64,000 bases of DNA. Origin: DATBGZ01 sp036557785 (GTDB lineage: Bacteria > Actinomycetota > Actinomycetes > Mycobacteriales > Micromonosporaceae). The stretch covers positions 29,132-93,131 of the forward strand of contig DATBGZ010000055.1 in the NCBI GenBank assembly GCA_036557785.1, given 5' to 3'. Below the pieces are notes generated by a model. That model was not told where the DNA came from. It did not search any database and saw only the letters and a program-made list of their open reading frames with translations. The position numbers were made by a program, and so were the translations under genes. Positions 26,976 through 35,537 of this stretch are shown in pieces; position 1 is the first letter of the stretch, and each line of letters opens with the position of its first letter.

Positions 26976-27002
26976 CTGGCACTCACCATGGGCGAGTGCC
27001 AA
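26976..27002 (-). promoter_or_regulatory. CIRCE operator (HrcA site), proximal
   Basis: CTGGCACTC-N9-GAGTGCCAA, with the 9-nt spacer and 9-nt arms of the CIRCE consensus (TTAGCACTC-N9-GAGTGCTAA). It lies just downstream of the groEL -10, at the expected transcription start. Confidence 0.85.
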
Positions 27003-27007
27003 GGTTC

Positions 27008-27036
27008 TGTTTAGCACTCTGCCCCGTCGAGTGCAA
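27008..27036 (-). promoter_or_regulatory. groEL promoter (-35 and -10)
   Basis: On the minus strand, TTGCAC (27036-27031) and TAAACA (27013-27008) are separated by exactly 17 nt. The two hexamers lie within or next to the distal CIRCE, so bound HrcA would block polymerase. Confidence 0.75.
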
Positions 27037-27037
27037 G
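27011..27037 (-). promoter_or_regulatory. CIRCE operator (HrcA site), distal, overlapping the promoter
   Basis: TTAGCACTC-N9-GAGTGCAAG on the plus strand, with one arm perfect and one with two changes from consensus. The arms coincide with the -10 and -35 of groEL. Confidence 0.8.
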
Positions 27038-27072
27038 CCGCCCGGGGAGTTGTCCCTCCGGCCGCCGTCCAT

Positions 27073-27118
27073 GATCGCTACCGGAGGTCGGCGAAGATCG
27101 CTACCGGAGGTCGGCGAA
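27073..27118. repeat. Perfect tandem duplication of a 23-bp unit
   Basis: Units 27073-27095 and 27096-27118 are identical; each starts GATCGCTACCGG and ends TCGGCGAA. It lies upstream of the groEL promoter and downstream of the cold-shock terminator. No function is evident. Confidence 0.85.
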
Positions 27119-27144
27119 ACCGGTGGGGCCGCGCGGACACGAAA

Positions 27145-27168
27145 GCGCCGCCCGGGCTCGGGCGGCGC
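27145..27168 (-). terminator. Rho-independent-like terminator of the cold-shock gene
   Basis: A perfect 10-bp G+C stem (27145-27154 with 27159-27168), 4-nt loop, followed on the minus strand by TTTC. It lies about 50 nt after the cold-shock stop codon. Confidence 0.7.
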
Positions 27169-27219
27169 CTTCAGACGACTGGTGTGGGGGACGTAACGAG
27201 ATGCCCTGCAGGGCTGGGA

Positions 27220-27420
27220 TCAGATGAGCCGCACTTTCTCGGCCTGGGGACCCTTCTGGCCCTGTGCGATCTCGAACTCGACGCGGGCCCCGTCGTCGAG
27301 TGCCTTGTATCCTTCCATGTCGATGGCGGAGTAGTGGACGAACACGTCCTGTCCACCATCGACGGCGATGAAGCCGTAGCCCTTCTCGCTGTTGAACCAC
27401 TTCACAGTGCCCTGTGCCAC
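27220..27420 (-). CDS. Cold-shock domain protein
   Basis: A 66-residue single cold-shock domain (OB fold) that binds single-stranded nucleic acid and melts RNA secondary structure. RNP1 KGYGFIAV and RNP2 VFVHYSAI are both intact, after the conserved start AQGTVKWFNSEKG. The length is exactly that of typical Csp proteins. GTG at 27420 is the start. It is monocistronic with its own terminator. The gene is upstream of, and co-directional with, groEL. Confidence 0.96.
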   Translation of the reverse strand: MAQGTVKWFNSEKGYGFIAVDGGQDVFVHYSAIDMEGYKALDDGARVEFEIAQGQKGPQAEKVRLI

Positions 27421-27677
27421 GTGCGCACTTCCTCACTTCTTGCCGTGCCATTGTCGCCGGGGCGACCCTCCCCAGTCACGGCACGCGCACGCGGGGATCC
27501 GCCAGCGAGCGCGCAGCGCGACCGTTAACGCACGCTACAGCAACCGCCCTGGCGCCGCATCAGCCCAAATCGGACAGTCTCCGAGAGGAGCATCTCGATT
27601 TGGTGACACGGGGTGAGGGATCGTTAGGCACGGCGTGCGTGCTGTGGGTCGTCGTGTCACGGACCGCTGGGAGTCCA

Positions 27678-28716
27678 CTATGGATCACGGGCCCCGGAAA
27701 CCTCGTACTGCCAGTCCACCCACGCGTCCCATGGCCGGAATCCGAGCGCCTCGTTGATCGCGACCATGTGCCTGTTCTCCGCCGCGTTGACCGTGTGGAC
27801 GAGCTGCAGCGCCGGCTCAACCTCGCGGGTCCGCAGCAGGTTCTCCAGCTTCACGAGCAGGCCGAGGCGATGACCGCGGTGGCTCGGATCGACGATCGTG
27901 GTCTCCTGCCAGGCGTGGGTCGCCGCGCCGACGTGGAACTGCAGCATGGTCCATGCGACGAGCCGGCCGCTCCGGCCGTCACGGCGCACCGGCGTGGTAG
28001 CACCTGTCGCCGCGCACGCGCATCACCTCGTCCGCGCGGCGGATCCGGTCGGCGTCGTAGTTCTCCGGCTCGTACCGCAGGTCGCCGATCGGAGAGTCGC
28101 TGACCAGCCGGCTCTCCAGGTAGGCGACGTCGTCCGCGAGGTCCTCCGGGATGTCGCCGGCCCACCACAGAATCGGGTACCCGGCCGCGTGTTCGGTCGC
28201 CTCGCGGTACGCAGCGGTCCACCGGTCCTGGTCCACTGTGCTCAGATCAAGGCGCCGGCGGATGTCGGTGAGTGCGGGCTTGGCGCCGACGGCCGCCGCG
28301 AAGGCTGCTGGCCCCTCGTCCCTGGGCGGTCCGACCGGCAACGGCTGGCAGTACGCACCGATCAGCACGGCTCGCCGGTGTTCCCGGGCGAGGTCCACCA
28401 CGGCCGCGAAGACGCCGCGCCCAATGCCGTGGCGCCGCATGCCCGGGTGCACCGCAAAGTCAACGATCATCGCGTGGGTGTTGTCGGCACCGGGCAGTTC
28501 GCACGCCACGATCGCGGCGGGCGCACCGGCGTGGCGCACCACGAAGTGCCTCGTGTCGATGGTCGGCGCCGGATATCGGATCTCACCGATGGTCTGATCC
28601 CGCGTCGGCAGCGGCATCTCCGGTGTGTCAGCGGCATGGACCGCGGTCCGGACGGCGTGATATGCGTCGATGGCGGCCTCGTCGGCCGGCTCCACCTGCC
28701 AGAGTTCCGGCGGCAT
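27678..28716 (-). pseudogene. Two-domain GNAT acetyltransferase, frameshifted
   Basis: The N-terminal part (from ATG 28716, MPPELWQVEPADEAAIDAYH) carries one GNAT domain with the acetyl-CoA-binding pattern HPGMRRHGIGRGVF. The C-terminal part, in another frame, has a second GNAT half: DPSHRGHRLGLLVKLENLL and AAENRHMVAINEALGFRPW. The frames join only through a +1 shift near 27982-27986, where the first frame stops at TGA (27979-27981). Together they make the usual roughly 345-residue tandem-GNAT protein. Either the gene is recently broken or there is a one-base sequence error. The substrate is unknown. Confidence 0.8.
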
Positions 28717-29102
28717 GTCGGTCAGCCTGCACGGCCGTGCTCGACACGGGAAACGAATTTGCCGCGACCCGGAGTGTGGAACTTTCGTTGAACCGGCATC
28801 ACACCCGTTGAGACGTTTGGGCGGGAGGCATATCGCGTCGACCCCATCTCTGACGTCGAGTCTGCGCGCCGCCCTGCCGGCCGCGCGGCGATACCCTCCC
28901 GCACGCAGCATCCTGCGCCGTTGCGGGCGAGCCGTCAAGTCCTTGTGACTCCAGGGATTCCCGCCATCACGCAGGGTTTCGTCGCCGCGTTGCTGCGACC
29001 GTTATCGATAACGTTTTCTGGCGCCCAACGTCCGGCAAACGGATCACCGAACGTGATCGGCGAAGGCGGTCAACAGGGAGCCGCCACGCACCGATGATCG
29101 GC
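28717..29102. other. Gene-free stretch with a perfect palindrome
   Basis: No credible gene in these 386 bases. It contains the 14-bp palindrome at 29000-29013 and comparatively A/T-rich segments. It lies between the GNAT start and the 3' end of thrC, so at most one flanking promoter is needed here. Confidence 0.5.
29000..29013. promoter_or_regulatory. Candidate LacI-family operator, CGTTATCGATAACG
   Basis: A perfect 14-bp palindrome with a central CG step, the form of LacI/GalR-family operators. No LacI regulator or sugar gene is next to it. A real operator would have to act on the GNAT gene, about 280 nt away, or be a relic. Confidence 0.4.
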
Positions 29103-30350
29103 CTACCCGACGAGGCCGGCCTCGCGTGCCGCGCGCAGCGACGGTCGGATGCGATGCGTCGGGCCGACCACGCCGTCGATGGCGTCGAGGGTCTTCAGGC
29201 CCTCGCCGGTGCTGAAGACCACGGTCTCCGCGTCCGGGTCGAGCCGGCCAGCGGCGATCAACTTGCGCAGGACGGCAACCGTGACGCCGCCCGCGGTCTC
29301 AGTGAAGATTCCCGTGGTGGCGGCGAGCAACCGGATGCCCGCACGGATCTCGTCGTCATCCGCGTCGTCCATCCAGCCTCCGCTGCGGCGCACGGACTCC
29401 AGCGCGTAGCGTCCGGCCGCTGGATCGCCGATATTCAGGGACTTGGCGATCCCCGTCGGCTTCACCGGGATGATGTCCTGGCTCCCGGACCGCAGTGCCG
29501 TCGCGATCGGGTTGCATCCGCGTGACTGGGCCCCGAAGACGCGGCACGGCCTGGCCCCGACGAGGCCGATCTCGGCCAACTCGGCGAAGGCCTTCTCCAC
29601 CTTGGTGAGCAGCTCACCGCTGGCCATCGGGATCACCACCTGGGCCGGCAGCCGCCAGCCGAGCTGTTCGGCGACCTCGTACCCCAGCGTCTTCGAGCCC
29701 TCAGCGTAGAACGGGCGCAGGTTCACATTGACAAATGCCGTCTTCTCGAACTCGTCGGTCTCGGTGAGTTCCGAGCAGAGGCGGTTGACGTCGTCGTAGG
29801 AGCCCTCGACCGCTACGAGATCCGCACCGTAGACCGCGGTGGTCAGGACCTTGCCGGCCTCGAGGTCGTGCGGGACGAAGACGATCGCCGGCACGCCGGC
29901 CCGGCTGGAGTGGGCCGCCACCGAGTTCGCGAGGTTGCCGGTCGAGGCGCATGCGAAGCGGGTGAAGCCGAAGCCGCGCGCCGCGGTCAGCGCCGTCGAG
30001 ACCACCCGATCCTTGAACGAGTGTGTGGGGTTTGCTGAGTCGTCCTTGACCCACAGGGCTGCCCGCATGCCGACCGCCTCCGCGAGGGCATCGGCGCGGA
30101 CCAGCGGGGTCAGGCCCGGGTCGAGTGTGACCCGGCTCGGCGGGTCCTGCCCGACCGGGAGCAGAGCCGCGTAGCGCCAGATGCTCGCCGGCCCCGCCTC
30201 GATCTGGGCCCGGGTGACCCGAGCGAGCTCGGCGTCGTCGTAGGCGATCTCGAGCGGGCCGAAACACTCGAAGCACGCGTGCTGGGGACGTAGCGGCACC
30301 TGAGCACCGCAGTTGCGACAGGCCAGGCACCGGGCCGCAGTGGACACCAT
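29103..30350 (-). CDS. thrC: Threonine synthase
   Basis: A PLP enzyme that converts O-phosphohomoserine to threonine. The 415-residue product has an N-terminal C4-type zinc-ribbon-like segment (CLACRNCG...CFECFG) seen in one class of ThrC, the PLP lysine in NPTHSFKDR, the ASTGNLANSVAAH phosphate-binding region, and the C-terminal ETAGGVTVA and STGEGLKT. ATG at 30350 with AAGGGA upstream is preferred over an in-frame ATG at 30377. It is separate from hom and thrB, which is the case in some actinobacteria. Confidence 0.95.
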   Translation of the reverse strand: MVSTAARCLACRNCGAQVPLRPQHACFECFGPLEIAYDDAELARVTRAQIEAGPASIWRYAALLPVGQDPPSRVTLDPGLTPLVRADALAEAVGMRAALWVKDDSANPTHSFKDRVVSTALTAARGFGFTRFACASTGNLANSVAAHSSRAGVPAIVFVPHDLEAGKVLTTAVYGADLVAVEGSYDDVNRLCSELTETDEFEKTAFVNVNLRPFYAEGSKTLGYEVAEQLGWRLPAQVVIPMASGELLTKVEKAFAELAEIGLVGARPCRVFGAQSRGCNPIATALRSGSQDIIPVKPTGIAKSLNIGDPAAGRYALESVRRSGGWMDDADDDEIRAGIRLLAATTGIFTETAGGVTVAVLRKLIAAGRLDPDAETVVFSTGEGLKTLDAIDGVVGPTHRIRPSLRAAREAGLVG

Positions 30351-30560
30351 GAGGCGATCCCTTCTCATCTTCCCCACCGCGTCGTTCGCGGGTGGGACGG
30401 ACTTGGCACCAGCCCGCGCCGCGGCGTCGTCGCGTGCCGCGCGGGTGGTTGCCGGGGCTTCATCGGGCCGTTCCCTCTGCCCCTCTGGATGAGGTGTTCA
30501 GTTGTCGACAACGCACGATTTCGCGCGTCGGTTCCCGGTCAGTGTACGGGAGGCGTGCGG

Positions 30561-31238
30561 TCAGAGCGTCGGCAGTTGCGACGGGATCGGACCGCCGTCC
30601 GGGGCTCGATGGCACACGTCCTGTGCGGTCGCGGTGAGCCACTGCGTCGCGGTCCCGGGCAGGACCGGGGGCGTCAACTCCTCCTCCTGCTGGTCATCGC
30701 CGAGCCGTACGGTCACGAAGATCTGCTCGCTTGTGGCGGCGGTGGTCGGCGGCACGGCGGCACAGTCGACGTGGAAGCGGGCCTCCACGATCCCGTTCCG
30801 GTCGACACCACCGGTACCCAGCGCCACCGGTGCTGAGGCTGGCACCTCCGCGTCGAGGTTCAGGTTCTGGTTCTGGTCCCCGGGGGCGAGCACGGCCACC
30901 GCGAGTTGGGTGAGCCCAGCCGGCGGAACAAGGCGGGCCCCGACGACCGTGACCGTCTGGTCGGTGACGTTGCGGATCTCCAGCGCGACGGTGATCGTGT
31001 CGCTGCCGTTGTCCTTTGCCTGGAAGCTTCCCGTGGTCACGATCGCCGGCCCGTTGATGGCGTCCAGGCCCGTGGGTCTGTGCTGGTAGAGGTATACGCC
31101 GACACCGGCGGCGGCGAGCACCACGATGATCACGATGATCAACCACGGGCGAACGCGATGCGTGGGCGTGCGCCGACGCCGCACCCGCATCCGGCGGTCG
31201 CCCACCATGATCGACTCTGTGTCGTCCCAGCCGCTCAC
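30561..31238 (-). CDS. Single-pass membrane protein with extracytoplasmic Ig-like domain
   Basis: The 225-residue product has a basic cytoplasmic tail rich in Arg (MRVRRRRTP), one membrane helix (about 31-49), and an outer domain with beta strands (ITVALEIRNVTDQTVTVVG). The strand layout resembles DUF4352/Tat-independent Ig-like domains. Cysteines in FHVDCAAV and AQDVCHR could form a disulfide. Function is unknown. It is upstream of thrC on the same strand, with a gap of about 210 nt. Confidence 0.75.
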   Translation of the reverse strand: MSGWDDTESIMVGDRRMRVRRRRTPTHRVRPWLIIVIIVVLAAAGVGVYLYQHRPTGLDAINGPAIVTTGSFQAKDNGSDTITVALEIRNVTDQTVTVVGARLVPPAGLTQLAVAVLAPGDQNQNLNLDAEVPASAPVALGTGGVDRNGIVEARFHVDCAAVPPTTAATSEQIFVTVRLGDDQQEEELTPPVLPGTATQWLTATAQDVCHRAPDGGPIPSQLPTL

Positions 31239-31296
31239 GGACCGCAGGCTAGCACCGACGCCGGGCGCGAACCCTGGCGCGTGTCCCGACGCGGCA

Positions 31297-32166
31297 CTAC
31301 GACGTGATGTCCTTGCGGAGGAACTTCCAGAACGCGAGCGTGCCGAAGATGGCGGCGTAGCTGAGCGCCGAGATCGCCCCGCGGACCATCGCGTCGGTCT
31401 GGATCGGCGTGGAGAGCAGGCCGACCCACGCGTCGGAGTAGTGGGTGGGCAGGTAGTCGCGGATCACGCCGAGGGCGTCGATCTGGTCCAGGATGCTGGA
31501 GAGGATCTGCAGCAGCACGGCGCCGCCGACCGCCCCGAGTGGGGCGTCCGTCGAGACGGAGAGCAGGAACGCGAGCATCGCCACGGTCAGCAGCGTCAGC
31601 GCGATGTAGCCGGTGGCCGCCGCGAGCCGGCCGAGCGCCGGCCCGGGGTCGAGTTGGTCGGCGACCGTGGAGCGCAGCGGGTGCCAGCCGTACCGGGCCG
31701 TTCCGGCGATCAGTGCGGTGCCGACGAGCAGCACGAGCGCGAGTGCTCCCGAGAGCATCGCGGTGACGAGCTTCACGCCCAGCAGCCGGGCGCGGGGGAC
31801 CGGAATCGCGAGCAGGTAGCGCAGGCTGCCCCAACTCGCCTCGCTCGCCACCGTGTCGCCGAAGAAGAGCGCGATCACCACGACGGTGAGGAACGACGAG
31901 CTGACCAGCAGCGTGAACATCGCGAAGTTCGGCCCACCGGCCGTGGCGAAGTCGACCAGGCTGGCGAACGCGCCGGTGCCGTTGGAGCCGTCGTCGCTGG
32001 CACCACCGAACTCGAAGGCGAGCAGGATGATCAGCGGCAGCACGACCATGAACCCCAGCGCGATGCGGGTCCGAGGCCGGCCCGCCTGCCGCCGGATCTC
32101 GGTCGCCAGCGAGAACGGCGGGCGCGCACCCACCTGCGTGGGTATTGATTCCACTGTGGACGTCAT
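31297..32166 (-). CDS. ABC-2 type transporter permease
   Basis: A 289-residue integral membrane protein with about six helices, arranged as in ABC-2 permeases: a short cytoplasmic start, the helix ALGFMVVLPLIILLAF, and a long middle loop before VSSSFLTVVVIALFFG. The start overlaps the end of the ATPase-containing gene upstream by 4 nt, so the two are translationally coupled and form the core of one transporter. The substrate is unknown; this family often exports drugs, lipids or peptides. Confidence 0.88.
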   Translation of the reverse strand: MTSTVESIPTQVGARPPFSLATEIRRQAGRPRTRIALGFMVVLPLIILLAFEFGGASDDGSNGTGAFASLVDFATAGGPNFAMFTLLVSSSFLTVVVIALFFGDTVASEASWGSLRYLLAIPVPRARLLGVKLVTAMLSGALALVLLVGTALIAGTARYGWHPLRSTVADQLDPGPALGRLAAATGYIALTLLTVAMLAFLLSVSTDAPLGAVGGAVLLQILSSILDQIDALGVIRDYLPTHYSDAWVGLLSTPIQTDAMVRGAISALSYAAIFGTLAFWKFLRKDITS

Positions 32167-35006
32167 CGCTCCCCACTCGCTCTCGTGTCGCCGCCGACCA
32201 ACGCCAGGAACGCGTCCTCAAGGCGCCGCCGCGGCACCACCCGGTCCACGGCGACACCCGCGTGCACCAGCGCCGCCACCACGTCGGCGCGCGGTGTGCC
32301 GTCGAGGTCGACGACGAGCCCGGTGCCGCCGTCGGGTGTGACCTCCCGGACGCCGGCCAACCCGGTCAGCACACCGCGAGCCATCGCCACATCCGAGACA
32401 TCGAACCGGGCGATCGGCGAGTCACCGACGACCTCCTCGACGGGACCGTTGGCCACCACATTCCCCTTGTGCATCACCACCACGTGGGTGCAGGTCTGCT
32501 CGACCTCGGCGAGCAGGTGCGACGAGACGAGCACCGCTCGTCCGTCGGTGGCGTAATCGCGCAGAATCCGGCGCATCTCGGCGATCTGTGGCGGGTCCAG
32601 GCCGTCCGTGGGCTCGTCGAGAACCAACAGTTCGGGCAGGCCGAGCATGGCCTGGGCGATGGCGAGGCGCTGTTTCATCCCGTGGCTGTACTTCTTCACC
32701 TTGCGGTCGATCGCGCTGCCGAGGCCGGCGATCGCGGCGGCCTGCTCGAAGTGCGCCTCCGGCGCGGGCCTACCGGTGCTGCGCCAGTAGAGGCGCAGGT
32801 TGTCCACACCGGACAGATGAGGCAGGAAGCCCGGCCCTTCGACGAGCGCGCCGACCCGCCGCAGCACATCGGCCCCCGGCCTGAGGTGGTGCCCGAAGAC
32901 CAGGATCTCGCCGCGGGTCGGGCGGGTCATGCCCATGAGCACCCGCAGTGACGTGGTCTTTCCGGCACCGTTGGGCCCGAGCAGTCCCACGACCTGTCCA
33001 CGGTGGACGGTGAAGTCGATGCTCTCGACGGCCACGAAACCGTCGCCATACTCCTTGCGCAGGCCGCGGACCACGAGCGGCACGTCCGCGAGGCTGCGCA
33101 CCGAACCGTCGGGCAGCGCCAGTTGCTCGGCGACGACCTCGACCGTGCGGCGACGCCGGCGCACCCGGGCGACGAGCAGGGCCGTGAGGAGGGCGAGGGC
33201 GATGAACGCGGCCACGAGGACGAGCAGGTAACGCCAGAGTACGTCGGGGTCGGGGATCGGTTGGGACGCCACGGTCGGCAGCGTGACCGCGCCGGAGCCA
33301 GCGTCGAGAGCAACCGTGTAGACGGCCGGCGCGTTCGGCGCGGCGTACGCCTGGTCCGAGGACGAGACCGTGATCCGCAGTCGATGCCGCTGCTCGAAGC
33401 GGTAGACGATCGGTGGCAACGTCACGGTGACGGGTGTGGCGTCCTGAATGGACGACGGTAGCCCGGTCAGGCGCACCGGGGCGGCGAGCCCGAAGGGAAG
33501 TGTCGAACCGGCGTTGGGATCCACGTCGTAGAGCTTGACGAAGAGCACGGCCTCGGACGTGGGCGACGCGGCCCGGATCCGTACGGTGGGTGCGCCCACC
33601 ACGTCCGTGGTGGCGGGCAGGGGCTGCGAGACGAAGTCGGCGTGCTGGCCCGGGATCTCCACGGCAGCGCCGCCGAGGGCGGTCGCGAGCACACTGGCGG
33701 TGCTGCCCGGCAGCGTGCTGATCGCGGCCGGGGTGCCGCCCGGTGGGTTGAAGATCTCCTGCGGGGGGCCGCTGATCGCGATCTGGGCTGGTGCGGGCCC
33801 GGCGCCGGTGTCCGGGAACGCGTCGCTGGAGAAGCCCGTGGTGCTCACCCTGCGGGTCTGCGAGTCGAAGCCGGAGACCCGGGAGTAGGTGAACCCGGTC
33901 CCCGGATCCTTGCCGCTGCCCTTCACGTAGTGGTCGAGCCACTGGATCGTCAGGTAGTGCAACCGGTCCTGATCGCGCTGAGGACCGTTGCCGCCGTCGT
34001 GGCCGCCCGCGAACCAGTCCATCCGAACCGGGGTGCCGGTCGCCGCGATGGCACGGTAGTTCGCCTCGCCCTCGCTGAGCGGGAACAGGGAGTCGGCCTG
34101 GCCCTGGATCAGCAGGGTCGGCGCCGTGATCCGCGACAGCGTCGGGGCCGGGCTCGACCGCTGGAGCAGGGCGATCGTCGCCGGGCTCGCCCGGCCGGTG
34201 CTCGCCACGTCAAGGTAGGCAGCGCAGACATCCACGGCGAAGCGGCCACACGAGGCATCGCCGTCCACTGTGGACGTGATGGTAGAAGCAGACTCATCGG
34301 CGACCTGCCCGTCCAGGCTCGCGGCCGCGCCCTGACCGAAGAACAGGCCCGCCCACTGCTTCTTGAAGACGCCGTTGCTCGGGCCCGAGCCGCTGGCCTC
34401 CGGCAGGAACGCGTCGGCCAGATCGTGCCAGGTGATCATGGGTACGATCGCGTCCACCCGCGGGTCCACTCCGGCGAGCATCAGCGAGAGCGCTCCGCCG
34501 TACGAGCCGCCGACCGCGGCCACCCGAGGGTCGCCGGTGGCGTCGAGCTGGATCTCCGGCTGGGACGCGAGCCAGTCGAGCAGACGCTGGGCGTCGCGGA
34601 CCTCGTAGTCGGGGCTGTCGAGGTGGATCTGCCCGCCGCTGCGGCCGAAGCCCTGGGCACTCCAGGTGAGCACGGCGTATCCGCGGTCCGCGAAGTTCCC
34701 CGCGTCCGTGGCGACGCTCTGCTTCGTGCCGCCGAAGCCATGGGCGAGCAGGATGGCCGGGACCGGGTGGGCCGGGCTGGCGGACTTGGGTAGGAACAGC
34801 GTGGTGTCGAGGGCGACGGGCTCATCGCCACGCGGACCGGTCAGCACGGTCAGCATCGCGTCGGTGGTCGTGTAGGAGCGCGGCTTCGGTGCCAGTGCCC
34901 AAGCGACCAGACCGGCGACCAACGCCAGAGCCACCGCGCTGGGAACGAGGCGTCGCAGCACCGTTGCGCGGCTGGGCTTGCGGATTCTCGGCAGGCGGAC
35001 CGGCAT
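32163..35006 (-). CDS. Fusion of X-Pro-peptidase-like hydrolase and ABC ATPase
   Basis: A 947-residue two-part protein. Residues 21-40 form a membrane helix. Residues 41-590 are an S15/CocE-type alpha/beta hydrolase with nucleophile Ser168 (GGSYGG), Asp305 (QGQADSLFP), His336 (GGHDGG) and a jelly-roll C-terminal domain. Residues 591-613 form a second helix. The rest is an ABC ATPase: Walker A GPNGAGKTT (677-685), signature YSHGMKQRLA and Walker B LLVLDEPTDGLDP. The predicted topology puts the hydrolase outside and the ATPase inside. It is coupled to the ABC-2 permease downstream. ATG 35045 is an alternative start. Confidence 0.9.
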   Translation of the reverse strand: MPVRLPRIRKPSRATVLRRLVPSAVALALVAGLVAWALAPKPRSYTTTDAMLTVLTGPRGDEPVALDTTLFLPKSASPAHPVPAILLAHGFGGTKQSVATDAGNFADRGYAVLTWSAQGFGRSGGQIHLDSPDYEVRDAQRLLDWLASQPEIQLDATGDPRVAAVGGSYGGALSLMLAGVDPRVDAIVPMITWHDLADAFLPEASGSGPSNGVFKKQWAGLFFGQGAAASLDGQVADESASTITSTVDGDASCGRFAVDVCAAYLDVASTGRASPATIALLQRSSPAPTLSRITAPTLLIQGQADSLFPLSEGEANYRAIAATGTPVRMDWFAGGHDGGNGPQRDQDRLHYLTIQWLDHYVKGSGKDPGTGFTYSRVSGFDSQTRRVSTTGFSSDAFPDTGAGPAPAQIAISGPPQEIFNPPGGTPAAISTLPGSTASVLATALGGAAVEIPGQHADFVSQPLPATTDVVGAPTVRIRAASPTSEAVLFVKLYDVDPNAGSTLPFGLAAPVRLTGLPSSIQDATPVTVTLPPIVYRFEQRHRLRITVSSSDQAYAAPNAPAVYTVALDAGSGAVTLPTVASQPIPDPDVLWRYLLVLVAAFIALALLTALLVARVRRRRRTVEVVAEQLALPDGSVRSLADVPLVVRGLRKEYGDGFVAVESIDFTVHRGQVVGLLGPNGAGKTTSLRVLMGMTRPTRGEILVFGHHLRPGADVLRRVGALVEGPGFLPHLSGVDNLRLYWRSTGRPAPEAHFEQAAAIAGLGSAIDRKVKKYSHGMKQRLAIAQAMLGLPELLVLDEPTDGLDPPQIAEMRRILRDYATDGRAVLVSSHLLAEVEQTCTHVVVMHKGNVVANGPVEEVVGDSPIARFDVSDVAMARGVLTGLAGVREVTPDGGTGLVVDLDGTPRADVVAALVHAGVAVDRVVPRRRLEDAFLALVGGDTRASGER

Positions 35007-35064
35007 GATGACCAGGCTACGGCCCGCCCTCGGGTGCCCGGACATGGCGGCGCACCGCCGCTCA

Positions 35065-35089
35065 GCCCAGGCACAGCCTGCGCCTGGGC
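35065..35089 (-). terminator. Perfect 8-bp stem-loop after the DUF3263 gene
   Basis: GCCCAGGC (35065-35072) pairs with GCCTGGGC (35082-35089) around a 9-nt loop, between the DUF3263 stop and the start of the hydrolase-ATPase gene. Confidence 0.55.
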
Positions 35090-35093
35090 GCCG

Positions 35094-35453
35094 TCAGTCG
35101 ATGCCGCGCCGCGCGCGCGTCGCCTCGGCGCGCACCCGCCGGAGGCGGTGCACGAGGGCCGCGTCGTACCGCATCGCCGCGGGCAGGTCGAGAACGCCGC
35201 TGAGCGCCTGGTAGTAGCGAGTGGGCGTCATGCCGAAGGTGTCCCGGATCGCCTGCTCCTTGGCGCCTGCACGGCGCCACCACACGCGCTCGAAGTCGAG
35301 CAGCGCCTGCTCGGGTGCCGGGAGCGCGGTGTCTACAGTGGACGTGGCCGCGATAGCGGCGTCCACGATCGCGGCCGCGTCGCGGCTGACCTGAGCCGGC
35401 ACATCGCGCTCGCGGCCGGGCTGTTCCGGGGCGGCGAGGGCCGGGGCGTCCAC
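35094..35453 (-). CDS. DUF3263 protein
   Basis: A 119-residue protein with the DUF3263 core: LLDFERVWWRRAGAKEQAIR, DTFGMTPTRYYQALSG and the C-terminal Arg-rich RLRRVRAEATRARRG. The family is confined to actinobacteria. It has a helix-turn-helix-like pattern and may bind DNA, but its role is unknown. A TAGTCT -10 element 7 nt upstream of GTG 35453 suggests a leaderless mRNA. It has its own terminator downstream. Confidence 0.88.
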   Translation of the reverse strand: MDAPALAAPEQPGRERDVPAQVSRDAAAIVDAAIAATSTVDTALPAPEQALLDFERVWWRRAGAKEQAIRDTFGMTPTRYYQALSGVLDLPAAMRYDAALVHRLRRVRAEATRARRGID

Positions 35454-35460
35454 ATCGGGC

Positions 35461-35466
35461 AGACTA
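35461..35466 (-). promoter_or_regulatory. Candidate leaderless -10 element of the DUF3263 gene
   Basis: TAGTCT on the minus strand, 7 nt from the GTG start at 35453. Confidence 0.45.
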
Positions 35467-35537
35467 GGCTAGCGGCCCGGCGCAAGCGAGCAACGCCACT
35501 GGCAGGCCGCGCCTGAGTCGGCTATGTGACGGCGCGC

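Larger units (their letters stand above)
26791..27219. other. groEL leader and control region
   Basis: This 429-base stretch holds no gene. It contains the roughly 210-nt groEL leader, two CIRCE operators, the groEL promoter, a perfect tandem repeat of a 23-nt unit (27073-27118) and the terminator of the upstream cold-shock gene. Confidence 0.75.

Noticed and set aside
25147..27528. A very long open frame on the plus strand opposite groEL (about 790 codons)
   Set aside because: It mirrors the codon pattern of groEL on the other strand and has no domain or start signal of its own; an antisense shadow in high-G+C DNA.
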